Below are positions 24,573 through 31,606 of a stretch of DNA of 49,417 nucleotides, in pieces (positions within the stretch are counted from its first letter, which is position 1; each line of letters opens with the position of its first letter). Where the stretch lies: the NCBI GenBank assembly GCA_937916085.1, contig CALGGO010000115.1:1-49417 (forward strand), given 5' to 3'. Below the pieces are notes generated by a model. That model saw nothing but the letters and a program-made list of their open reading frames with translations. It had not been told where the DNA came from and searched no databases. This DNA is from an uncultured Prevotellaceae bacterium (GTDB lineage Bacteria; Bacteroidota; Bacteroidia; Bacteroidales; Muribaculaceae). The position numbers were made by a program, and so were the translations under genes.

Positions 24573-25555
24573 CGCTCTTCCTCCTCCTTTCTTGTGGTGT
24601 CGGTGGCACCTTCTTCTTCAGCCGGCACGGGCTTTGTTTGCTCCACAAAGTTGAGCGTGCGCTGGAAGGCTATCTCGTTATCGTTGGCAAGCGTCTGCAT
24701 CTTGGCGAATTTCACATAATCGGCAATCTCCAGCACTTCGCTGAGCTGGTCTTTTACTTGCAGCGCCTCTTCGTTGTGCTTGATTTGCTCCATTATCTCA
24801 CTCGTGGTCATCTCCACGGCGTTGATGCCAAAGCGGCGGTCGATATACACACGCAGGATGTCGGTCAGGCGCGAGTAGTATTCTTTGTGCTGTCCGTTTT
24901 GCCACAGCTGGCGGCTCTTCAGGTCGTTGAGCGCGAGAATCGCCTCCTCGTAGGGTGGCAGTCGCTTTTTCTCGGGTTTGAAGGGGTTGATGCCCTTCTT
25001 GTACCACTTGAAATAGGCGAAGATGAGGAATGCTATCAGAGCGAGCCCCAAGAGCCATGCCCACCAGTAGCGGGCAATGACGTTAGGGATGTAGTCAATC
25101 AACTTGAACGGCACGCCCACAATGGGTTTATAGCCTTTGATATCGCCTTTGGCATCTACTTTCACCGAATCTACGACCAGATGCTCCTTGTTGCTTGTCA
25201 CGGTGTCACCATTCACGAAATATTTGATTTGCGGCAAGTCATATTCCCCTGGCTCAAAGGGCTGCAGGGTGATGACCTGTGTTATCTCCTCGCGGTTGTT
25301 GTCAAGCGCTTTGGTCTGAGCCTTGTCGCGCTTCACGATGTCGATGTTGCCTAGCGTTGCTGAGTCTATGCCCAGGACAATGCCCGCGCTGCCTTCATCT
25401 TTCACGATGTTGATGCGCAGTTTCACGGTTTTCCCCATCATCACCTTTGCCGAGTCGAGCTTTGCGCTCACAATGGTGTTTCCGGCATGGGATTTCATTG
25501 TCGGAGCTAGGAGCAAAGCAATAAGCAGGAAGCGATATATAAGTTTTTTTGTCAT
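24569..25555 (-). CDS. Short BatD-like membrane protein
   Basis: 328 residues: signal peptide (MTKKLIYRFLLIALLLAPTM), one Ig-like periplasmic domain (about 27-135, 'KVMMGKTVKLRINIVKDEGS'), a membrane helix (about 163-182), and a cytoplasmic helical region of about 130 residues with 'LTDILRVYIDRRFGINAVEM' and an acidic C terminus. The domain order is that of BatD but with a single beta domain, so it looks like a smaller paralogue of the batD product downstream. Between DUF58 and batA, where Bacteroidetes operons commonly have a gene of this kind. Starts 96 bases after the DUF58 gene across an octad array. Confidence 0.8.
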   Translation of the reverse strand: MTKKLIYRFLLIALLLAPTMKSHAGNTIVSAKLDSAKVMMGKTVKLRINIVKDEGSAGIVLGIDSATLGNIDIVKRDKAQTKALDNNREEITQVITLQPFEPGEYDLPQIKYFVNGDTVTSNKEHLVVDSVKVDAKGDIKGYKPIVGVPFKLIDYIPNVIARYWWAWLLGLALIAFLIFAYFKWYKKGINPFKPEKKRLPPYEEAILALNDLKSRQLWQNGQHKEYYSRLTDILRVYIDRRFGINAVEMTTSEIMEQIKHNEEALQVKDQLSEVLEIADYVKFAKMQTLANDNEIAFQRTLNFVEQTKPVPAEEEGATDTTRKEEEER

Positions 25556-25567
25556 TGAAAATCTGGT

Positions 25568-25607
25568 GAATAGTAGAATAGTGGAGCAGTAGAATAGTAA
25601 AATAGCG
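25568..25607. repeat. Octad array GAATAGTA x5
   Basis: Five 8-bp units of the GAATAGTN type inside the operon, between the DUF58 gene and the BatD-like gene. They are related in reverse complement to the TCCACTAT octads at 33645-33668. Confidence 0.8.
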
Positions 25608-25651
25608 GAAAATGTTTACCGGGTAATTGTGCTTTTGAGAGAGCTGAAAAC

Positions 25652-26521
25652 CTATCCTCGTCGCTTGAAGAGTGCCATCAGCGTTTTGGCGTAGTCTTCG
25701 TCGGTCGCCACTTGCGCCACATCAACATTGCTGCGCTGCATGATGTCGGTCATCGCCTGCTGGCGCTCATACCACCATCGGTCGTAGGCCTGCCGCACGC
25801 GTCGGCTGCTGGTATCTACCCATCGCTCGGCGCCCGTCTCGGCGTCGGCCACCTTCATCAGTCCCACGTTTGGCAGTTGTGCCTCGCGCTTGTCATAGAC
25901 CTGCACGGCAATCACGTCGTGCTTGTGGTTGGCAATCGAGAGGCTCTTGTAATAGTCTTTCTCATCGAGGAAGTCGCTGATGACGAATGCTGTGCATCGC
26001 TTTTTCAGGGCGCTGGTCATGTATTCCAATGCCATGTTGATGTCGGTGCCTTTGCTCTCGGCTTGGTAGTTGAGCAGTTGGCTAATGATAAGCAGTATGT
26101 GCTTCTTGCCTTTCTTTGGGGGGATGAAATTCTCGATTTTGTCGCTGAAGAGCAGCAGTCCCACCTTGTCGTTGTTCTCGATGGCCGAGAAGGCGATGGT
26201 GGCGGCAATCTCGGTCATCATGTCGCGCTTCATCTCGCCCAGAGCGCCAAAGTCCTTGCTGCCGCTCACATCTACCACGAGCATCACGGTGAGTTCGCGC
26301 TCCTCCTCATAGACCTTGACGTAGGGCCTGTTCTGTCGTGCGGTGACGTTCCAGTCGATGTCGCGCACGTCATCGCCATACTGATACTCACGCACCTCGC
26401 TGAACGTCATTCCTCGACCTTTGAAAGCCGAGTGATATTCTCCAGCAAAGATGTTATGAGACAGCCCTTTCGCCTTAATCTCAATCTTGCGAACTTTCTT
26501 TAGCAATTCACTTCGTTCCAT
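25652..26521 (-). CDS. DUF58 protein of the Bat operon
   Basis: 289 residues, no signal peptide or membrane helix. 'EYHSAFKGRGMTFSEVREYQ' and 'YGDDVRDIDWNVTARQNRPY' are the DUF58 signature, followed by a VWA-like fold with 'MLVVDVSGSKDFG'. DUF58 proteins accompany MoxR ATPases and VWA proteins, and probably act as adaptors in a chaperone-like system. Second gene of the operon, 146 bases after moxR across a perfect 28-bp palindrome and a heptad array. Confidence 0.93.
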   Translation of the reverse strand: MERSELLKKVRKIEIKAKGLSHNIFAGEYHSAFKGRGMTFSEVREYQYGDDVRDIDWNVTARQNRPYVKVYEEERELTVMLVVDVSGSKDFGALGEMKRDMMTEIAATIAFSAIENNDKVGLLLFSDKIENFIPPKKGKKHILLIISQLLNYQAESKGTDINMALEYMTSALKKRCTAFVISDFLDEKDYYKSLSIANHKHDVIAVQVYDKREAQLPNVGLMKVADAETGAERWVDTSSRRVRQAYDRWWYERQQAMTDIMQRSNVDVAQVATDEDYAKTLMALFKRRG

Positions 26522-26531
26522 CTACTTTTAT

Positions 26532-26559
26532 TCAAGTTTCTAACATGTTAGAAACTTGA
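26532..26559. promoter_or_regulatory. Perfect 28-bp palindrome between moxR and the DUF58 gene
   Basis: Every base from 26532 to 26545 pairs with 26546-26559; the centre is ACATGT. It begins 11 bases before the DUF58 start codon on the minus strand. It may be an operator for a dimeric regulator, or a strong mRNA hairpin that lowers or protects the distal part of the operon. No T-run follows directly. Confidence 0.75.
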
Positions 26560-26668
26560 GGTTTAGAGGTTAGTTTTAGTGTTTAGAGCAACATTCTGCA
26601 TTCTCCATTCTGCATTCCGCATTGTGCATTCTCCATTGTGCATTCTCCATTCTGCATTCTACATTGAT
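26558..26668. repeat. Heptad array CATTCTG x11 plus GAGGTTT words
   Basis: Eleven contiguous 7-bp units of the CATTCTG/CATTGTG type (26592-26668) end on the moxR stop codon. Four heptads of the TTTAGAG type precede them. CATTCTG is the reverse complement of a rotation of AATGCAG, the word used at 1195, 13856 and 32208. Confidence 0.9.
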
Positions 26669-27663
26669 TATGGCACCGCAATCTTGTCGAGGATGTTGCT
26701 GATGATCTCGTCGGCAGTGATGTTGTTGGCTTCGGCCTCGTAGGTGAGACCCAGGCGGTGGCGCATCACGTCGTGGCACACGGCGCGCACGTCCTCGGGA
26801 ATCACATAGCCGCGACCACGCAGGAAGGCGTAGGCTCTTGCTGCCAGTGCCATGCTGATAGAGGCACGTGGCGAAGCGCCAAACGAGATGATGCTCTTGA
26901 GGTCGCTCAGAGCATAGTCCTCGGGGAAACGTGAGGCAAACACGATATCTACAATGTAGCGTTCAATCTTCTCGTCGATATAGATTTGTCTCACCACGTT
27001 GCGCACGTCAACGATGTCGGCGGGAGTGATGATAGGTTTGACATCAATTTTTGTGTTGTCGATGTTCATCCTTATTATTTCTTTCTCCTCTTGGCGGTTG
27101 GGGTAGCCAATCACCACCTTCATCAAGAAACGGTCAACCTGCGCCTCGGGTAGGGGATAGGTGCCCTCTTGCTCGATGGGGTTCTGGGTCGCCATCACCA
27201 GGAACGGGTCGTCGAGGGCGAAGGTGTTCTCGCCAATGGTCACTTGGCGCTCCTGCATGGCTTCGAGCAGCGCGCTCTGCACCTTGGCTGGCGCGCGGTT
27301 TATCTCGTCGGCAAGGATGAAGTTGGCAAACACTGGGCCGCGTTTCACCTCAAATTTCTCTTTTTGGATGCTATAGACCATAGTGCCTATCACATCGGCT
27401 GGCAGCAAGTCGGGGGTGAACTGGATGCGGCTGTATTTGGCATCTATCAGTTGCGACAGCGTCTTGATTGCCAATGTCTTGGCAAGACCTGGCACGCCCT
27501 CAAGCAGCACGTGGCCGTTGGCGAGCAGGGCTATCAGCAGAGAATCTACCAGATGCTTCTGCCCCACGATGGTTTGGTTCATGCCTTGCGTGATTGCGCT
27601 CACAAAATTGCTCTTTGTAGCTATAATCTCATTCAATTCGCGAATGTTGACTGATTCACTCAT
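26668..27663 (-). CDS. MoxR-family AAA+ ATPase
   Basis: 331 residues. Walker A 'GHVLLEGVPGLAKTLAIKTL' (about 51-70), Walker B 'FILADEINRAPAKVQ' (about 115-129), sensor region 'VMATQNPIEQEGTYPLPEAQ', and the C-terminal lid with 'SPRASISMALAARAYAFLRG'. MoxR ATPases are chaperone-like and usually act with VWA/DUF58 partners, here encoded downstream. It is the first gene of the Bat operon; a -7 box at 27703-27710 lies 40 bases before the ATG. Confidence 0.95.
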   Translation of the reverse strand: MSESVNIRELNEIIATKSNFVSAITQGMNQTIVGQKHLVDSLLIALLANGHVLLEGVPGLAKTLAIKTLSQLIDAKYSRIQFTPDLLPADVIGTMVYSIQKEKFEVKRGPVFANFILADEINRAPAKVQSALLEAMQERQVTIGENTFALDDPFLVMATQNPIEQEGTYPLPEAQVDRFLMKVVIGYPNRQEEKEIIRMNIDNTKIDVKPIITPADIVDVRNVVRQIYIDEKIERYIVDIVFASRFPEDYALSDLKSIISFGASPRASISMALAARAYAFLRGRGYVIPEDVRAVCHDVMRHRLGLTYEAEANNITADEIISNILDKIAVP

Positions 27664-27702
27664 AGTGTGTGTTTTATTTATGTAGTTTTAGTTTTTAGGT
27701 TG

Positions 27703-27710
27703 CAAAATTA
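27703..27710 (-). promoter_or_regulatory. -7 box of the moxR-bat operon
   Basis: TAATTTTG on the minus strand, identical to the glp operon -7 box; no TTTG at the -33 position. The rest of the 27664-27906 gap is AT-rich, and 27840-27900 holds a GC-richer patch with no supportable ORF. Confidence 0.45.
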
Positions 27711-27906
27711 TCATTTTGATATTTACTATAACTCATCTTCCACGTTAATTAATTATATATTTGAGTTAGAAATGTTAAATTAAACACTATTTTTAACTTA
27801 AGACCTCATTTTTTTTTGAGAAATTAGGCGGCGTTACGAAAATCTCAAAGCAAGGTTGAATACCACGGCTGCGGCAATGTCCAAGCGAGCTTGTTGTGTT
27901 TGTTGT

Positions 27907-28350
27907 TTATTTCAAATCCTCGGGGGTGATGTCGAATGAGGTGATTTCTTCGTCGGTGGCTTTGTTGACGTATTTCACCGTTATGGTGGCGCCTTTCTGC
28001 TTGATGGTAAGGTCGCCTGGCTTGGTGCTGTTTTTGAACTGTGCGATGAACTCCGGCACCTCATGCTCCACGAGCGCTTCGGCATAGTCTTCCTCGGGCT
28101 GGTCGTCGGGGAGCTCCACCTTTTTAATAATTGTCATGGTGTTGGTTTTTGCATCGTAGGTGTAGGTGGCGTCGGCATCGGCATGTTCGTCTTGTGCCGC
28201 CTGTGAGAGGGCGGCAGTGTCGGCAGCCTCAGCGACTGATGTTGATACTGACTTGTCGCTGGCACTTGAAGCGCTCGATGCGCCATCGGTTTTGCAACCA
28301 GCAACCATAATTGCTAATAGTGCAATTGCTAAGAATGATAATTTTTTCAT
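27907..28350 (-). CDS. Small lipoprotein, unknown function
   Basis: 147 residues from the ATG at 28350, which begins a clear lipoprotein signal (MKKLSFLAIALLAIMVAGC, Cys19); an upstream ATG 22 codons earlier lies in repeat DNA and was not used. After the cysteine comes a Ser/Ala/Asp-rich linker (about 20-60), then a compact region: 'TYTYDAKTNTMTIIKKVELP' and a C-terminal beta-rich stretch 'GDLTIKQKGATITVKYVNKA'. No family recognised. It lies between the Bat operon and prmC with no consensus promoter. Confidence 0.7.
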   Translation of the reverse strand: MKKLSFLAIALLAIMVAGCKTDGASSASSASDKSVSTSVAEAADTAALSQAAQDEHADADATYTYDAKTNTMTIIKKVELPDDQPEEDYAEALVEHEVPEFIAQFKNSTKPGDLTIKQKGATITVKYVNKATDEEITSFDITPEDLK

Positions 28351-28378
28351 GTTAAAATCGTTTATCGTTATTTGTTTT

Positions 28379-28475
28379 AGCTGACGAGCTAACAAGCTGA
28401 CGAGCTGACGAGACAAGTGTTTGTCGTTGTTCGTTTATCGTTTGTACTTGGTACTTTGTCTTTGGACCTTGTTTT
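28379..28475. repeat. Composite array: AGCTGACG octads then heptads
   Basis: Four AGCTNACN octads (28379-28410), AGACAAGTG, then eight 7-bp units (28420-28475) whose ending changes from TCG to TAC to ACC while keeping a 7-bp step. Same module order as at 17994 and 29425. Confidence 0.85.
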
Positions 28476-28511
28476 TTTCACCACTTAACTCTTAACGCTT
28501 TATACCATTGT

Positions 28512-28551
28512 CTTGTTTACTTGTAAGCTTGTCAGCTTGTAAGCTTTATTC
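28512..28551. repeat. Octad array CTTGTAAG x5
   Basis: Four to five 8-bp units of the CTTGTNAG type run into the prmC stop codon at 28546-28548. CTTGTCAG is the reverse complement of a rotation of the AGCTGACA octads. Confidence 0.8.
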
Positions 28552-29400
28552 TCTAGAACTCTTGATGGCGGTAACGAAGCGGACGTTGCCGTTGAAGTCG
28601 GTGTGAACCTGGATGTCGCTCAGTCCAGCGCGTTGCAGGGTGTCGCACACGAGATTGCCCATAGCTCGGTTGATTTCCAGGTAGAGGCGTCCGCCGTTCT
28701 TCAGGGCTCGGCTGGCGTAGGCGGCGATGGGGCGGTAGAAGAGCATGGGGTCGTCGTTGGGGACGAAGAGCGCGCTGTGAGGCTCGTAGTCGAGCACGTT
28801 GCGCTCCATTGCAGCCTTCTCTTGCTCGGTGATGTAGGGCGGGTTGCTCACGATGATGTCCCACGCCTGGCTAGGCGCGCGGCAGGTGAGGATGTCCAGC
28901 TCAACGAATTTCACGCGGGTCTTGAGGGCTGTGGCGTTTTGCCGTGCCACTTCGAGTGCCGCGGGGCAGACGTCGGTGGCGGTGACTTGGGCAAACTTCA
29001 TGGCCCTTGCCAGTGAGATGGCGATGCATCCGCTGCCGGTGCCAATGTCGAGCACCTCGAGGTCGCTGCCGGGGTTCTCGTCAACTATAATGTCAACCAG
29101 CTGCTCGGTCTCGGGGCGGGGGATGAGCACTGCGGGCGTGACGGCGAAACTGTGGCCATGAAAGCGTGCCTTGCCCAAGATATACTGCAAGGGCTCGTGA
29201 CGCTTGAGCCGCGCGATGATGCTTGCGAGGCGGCAGTCAAAAAACTCCGGCAACTGCTCGTTCTCGCGCATCACGATGTCGATGGGCTGCCACAGCAGCA
29301 CGTCCTCAAAGATTACTCGGGTCATGCCCTCGAGCTCGCGGCTGTCGTAATATGCCCCCAGCTCGCTGCGAAATTGCAAAATTGCTTCTCGTGTTGTCAT
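28546..29400 (-). CDS. prmC: Release factor glutamine methyltransferase PrmC
   Basis: 284 residues, typical length. The SAM-binding motif 'LEVLDIGTGSGCIAISLA' (about 114-131) and the catalytic NPPY within 'IIVSNPPYITEQEKAAME' (about 182-199) are intact; the N-terminal helical domain contains 'EPLQYILGKARFHGHSFAVT'. The enzyme methylates the Gln of the GGQ motif in peptide-chain release factors RF1 and RF2. The gene stands alone between two repeat arrays, and no consensus promoter was found in the 600-base gap on its upstream side. Confidence 0.96.
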   Translation of the reverse strand: MTTREAILQFRSELGAYYDSRELEGMTRVIFEDVLLWQPIDIVMRENEQLPEFFDCRLASIIARLKRHEPLQYILGKARFHGHSFAVTPAVLIPRPETEQLVDIIVDENPGSDLEVLDIGTGSGCIAISLARAMKFAQVTATDVCPAALEVARQNATALKTRVKFVELDILTCRAPSQAWDIIVSNPPYITEQEKAAMERNVLDYEPHSALFVPNDDPMLFYRPIAAYASRALKNGGRLYLEINRAMGNLVCDTLQRAGLSDIQVHTDFNGNVRFVTAIKSSRE

Positions 29401-29424
29401 TATGTGTTTCGTTTATCGTTTTTT

Positions 29425-29550
29425 AGCCGACAAGCAGACGAGCTGACGAGCGAACGAGGCAAGTGTATATCGTTATTCGTTTATCGGGGACCTCTGACCT
29501 CTCCACTATTGTCTTGTCAGCTTGTTCCTTGTCAGCTTGTAAGCTATATT
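29425..29550. repeat. Composite octad-heptad-octad array
   Basis: AGCNGACG octads (29425-29456), AGGCAAGTG, heptads from 29466 (TATATCG, then TTATTCG) to 29507, and CTTGTCAGCTTGTTCC-type octads. It repeats the order seen at 17994, with related words. Confidence 0.85.
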
Positions 29551-29607
29551 CTCTGAAATCTGATGTCATTAGAATGGTGCTTGTGATTGAGCCTTGAGAG
29601 TTCATAG

Positions 29608-29764
29608 AACACGCTTCGCGTGGAAATTCAACAAAATTATAAAATAAAATTATCCAAAATTAGTGCAAGTCGAGAGAAAAAACAAATTTATTTGAGTTTT
29701 TCCAAGGCGAAGCCTAATTTATTATAAATTTTGATTAATTATTTATTTCAATTTTGTTTAATTT
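29608..29764. repeat. Inverted-end AT-rich element, copy B
   Basis: AAATTCAACAAAATT (29624-29638) and its inverse AATTTTGTTTAATTT (29750-29764) bound a 141-base AT-rich non-coding segment. The outer hairpin CACGC/GCGTG and the left end (29608-29638) are a perfect reverse-complement match to 12424-12454 of copy A. The left interior TAAAATTATCCAAAATT is also shared. A short heptad array (ATGTCTG type, 29809-29836) follows downstream. Confidence 0.65.
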
Positions 29765-29894
29765 CTCGCCGAAGGAGACTCCTTGTTGAGTAAATGAGGT
29801 CGTGTCTTATGTCTGAAATCTGATGTCTGTTTTGTGTTTTAGTTCACGAAAGTAGGAAAAATATTCAAAAAATGAGCAAAAAATCGTGAGAAAA

Positions 29895-29925
29895 ATTGTT
29901 TTTTGAAGAATTGTGTTTAACTTTG
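29895..29925 (+). promoter_or_regulatory. Promoter of lysA
   Basis: TAACTTTG (29918-29925) with ATTG (29895-29898) 19 bases upstream, one base off the -33 consensus. Leader about 65 bases. Confidence 0.65.
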
Positions 29926-29949
29926 CAAAAATATCACAAGAAATACAAA

Positions 29950-29984
29950 ACAGAAGTCAGATAACAGAAGTCAGACATCAGAAA
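29950..29984. repeat. Heptad array in the lysA leader
   Basis: Five 7-bp units of the ACAGAAG/TCAGANA type between the promoter and 12 bases before the lysA ATG, so the array is transcribed into the 5' leader. Confidence 0.8.
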
Positions 29985-29996
29985 TAATTTTTCGAA

Positions 29997-31139
29997 ATGA
30001 AACTCCCCATTGACAGATTTAAAGAACTGCGCACACCGTTTTACTGCTATGACTTGTCGCTGCTGCGCTCCACGCTCCAAGTCATCAAAGATGAGATTGA
30101 AGGCTATCCGTTTGTCGTTCACTATGCTCTTAAAGCGAATGCTAACCCAGTGTTACTTAATGAAATCGTGAAGACAGGCATTGGGGCTGACCTGGTGAGT
30201 GGCAACGAGATAATGGCGGCTCTTGAGGCGGGATTTAGCCCTAGCAGGATGGCATACGCTGGGGTGGGTAAGACCGATTGGGAGATAGAGACGGGCATCG
30301 ACAACGACATCTATTGCTTTAACGTGGAGAGCGTGCCCGAGATGGAGGTCATCAACGAGATTGCCGCCCGCAAAGGCAAGACGGCAGGCATTGCCATTCG
30401 TGTGAATCCCAACATCGACGCTCACACTCATCGCTATATCACCACCGGCACCACCGACAACAAATTCGGCATTGATGTTCCAGTGCTCGACGAGGTGGTG
30501 GAAAAAGCTGTGAGCCTGTCGAATATTCACTTGCGTGGCTTGCATTTCCACATAGGTTCTCAAATCACCACTTTGGAGCCTTTCCGGTTGCTGTGTGAGA
30601 AGATTAATGAGCTGGTGGAGCATTTCGAGAAAATGGGTGTCAAGTTCGAGATGATAGACGTGGGCGGAGGCTTGGGCGTTGACTACGAGAATCCCGAGCA
30701 GAACCCCATCGCTCCGTTCCATGACTTCTTCAACGTGTTTAAGCAGAGTCTTAAACTGCGTGAAGGACAACAAGTTCACTTTGAGTTTGGCCGCTCCATT
30801 GTGGCACAGTGCGGGGCGTTGATATCGAGGGTGGTTTTTGTGAAGGAGAACTCGATTAAGAAATTTGTGATACTTGACGCCGGCATGACCGACCTTATTA
30901 GACCGGCTCTATATAGCGCCCATCACAAGATTGTGAATCTTACCTCCCAAAAGCAGGAGCAGGAGATTTATGACGTGGTGGGTCCCATCTGCGAGTCGAG
31001 CGATGTGTTCAGCACCGACGAGAAGTTGCCGATTACCCGCCGTGGCGACCTCATCGCCCTCCTCACGGCAGGCGCCTATGGCGAGTCGATGGCAAGCCGC
31101 TACAACATGCGCGACCTGCCACAATGCCACTTCTGTTAA
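29997..31139 (+). CDS. lysA: Diaminopimelate decarboxylase
   Basis: 380 residues. PLP-dependent fold III decarboxylase: the PLP lysine is Lys46 in 'HYALKANANPVLL'; 'HFHIGSQ' (about 187), 'VGGGLGVDYENP' (about 223), and 'CESSDVF' (about 331, the substrate Cys region). 'LDAGMTDLIRPALYSAHH' is the LysA-specific substrate segment. It converts meso-diaminopimelate to lysine, the last step of lysine synthesis. The related carboxynorspermidine decarboxylase was considered, but the 'AGMTDLIRPALY' block favours LysA. No aspartokinase gene is adjacent in this window. The start at 29997 follows a promoter and a heptad array. Confidence 0.9.
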   Translation: MKLPIDRFKELRTPFYCYDLSLLRSTLQVIKDEIEGYPFVVHYALKANANPVLLNEIVKTGIGADLVSGNEIMAALEAGFSPSRMAYAGVGKTDWEIETGIDNDIYCFNVESVPEMEVINEIAARKGKTAGIAIRVNPNIDAHTHRYITTGTTDNKFGIDVPVLDEVVEKAVSLSNIHLRGLHFHIGSQITTLEPFRLLCEKINELVEHFEKMGVKFEMIDVGGGLGVDYENPEQNPIAPFHDFFNVFKQSLKLREGQQVHFEFGRSIVAQCGALISRVVFVKENSIKKFVILDAGMTDLIRPALYSAHHKIVNLTSQKQEQEIYDVVGPICESSDVFSTDEKLPITRRGDLIALLTAGAYGESMASRYNMRDLPQCHFC

Positions 31140-31159
31140 GATTTTATGATTATTTCTTA

Positions 31160-31175
31160 CGCCGCGTGTGCGGCG
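31160..31175. terminator. GC hairpin between convergent genes
   Basis: CGCCGC/GCGGCG around GTGT, between the stops of lysA (plus) and the TIGR04076-type gene (minus). No T-run on either side; the flanking CAAT is also found after the hairpin at 996-1011. Confidence 0.4.
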
Positions 31176-31220
31176 CAATACGATGACAGCACCCAGTATT
31201 TTTCTTTCTCTCTTTTAGTG

Positions 31221-31523
31221 CTATTCTATTGTCTCCACTAGGAACGAGACGGGGCGGAAGCCGTCGTTGCAGGAGAGCATGGCGCTGTGGGGATTTTTCA
31301 TCCATCCGTCGAAGAAGTTGCCGCCACCTTCGGCGAGCTCTTTCACCCAGGGCAGCAGCGTCTCCCATGCGCTGTCGCACATCCCCTCGGGCTGCTGGCA
31401 GTCCTCCACGATGAACGTTCTGCCCAGCGTCATGTCGCAAGCGTGCTCGATGGGGTTCTCATATTTCTCCATCAGGTCTTTGTAGCACGCCATGCGCATC
31501 ACTGTTATCTTGATTTTTTTCAT
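31221..31523 (-). CDS. TIGR04076-type small protein
   Basis: 100 residues from the ATG at 31523, preferred over one 7 codons upstream because it sits at MKKIKITVMRM and 20-25 bases from a -7 box. The pattern 'EGMCDSAWETLLPWVKELAE' with 'SCNDGFRPVSFLVETI' at the C terminus, and four cysteines, matches the small TIGR04076 family seen across anaerobic bacteria and archaea. Function unknown; the conserved cysteines may bind metal. Divergent from the DUF4923-like gene. Confidence 0.75.
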   Translation of the reverse strand: MKKIKITVMRMACYKDLMEKYENPIEHACDMTLGRTFIVEDCQQPEGMCDSAWETLLPWVKELAEGGGNFFDGWMKNPHSAMLSCNDGFRPVSFLVETIE

Positions 31524-31541
31524 GTCATTGTATGTTTTGTG

Positions 31542-31549
31542 CAAAGGTA
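31542..31549 (-). promoter_or_regulatory. -7 box of the TIGR04076-type gene
   Basis: TACCTTTG on the minus strand; no convincing -33 box at the expected place. Confidence 0.5.
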
Positions 31550-31592
31550 AAACTTTTTGCGATGAAAATGCCGGTTATTGTGAAAAAAGTGA

Positions 31593-31600
31593 TACCTTTG
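31593..31600 (+). promoter_or_regulatory. -7 box directly before an ATG
   Basis: TACCTTTG followed by C ends only six bases before the ATG at 31607, so the predicted start coincides with the start codon and the mRNA would be leaderless. The -33 region is not recognisable. Confidence 0.5.
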
Positions 31601-31606
31601 CGCATT

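Noticed and set aside
27711..27906. Short C-terminal remnant reading leftward near 27845-27900
   Set aside because: One minus-strand frame gives about 16 residues ending in a stop (ALRFS), but nothing upstream supports a gene and the frame is broken by the lipoprotein stop.
29997..31139. Carboxynorspermidine decarboxylase (nspC)
   Set aside because: Same fold, but the 'AGMTDLIRPALY' block and overall pattern fit diaminopimelate decarboxylase better, and no carboxynorspermidine dehydrogenase gene is adjacent.
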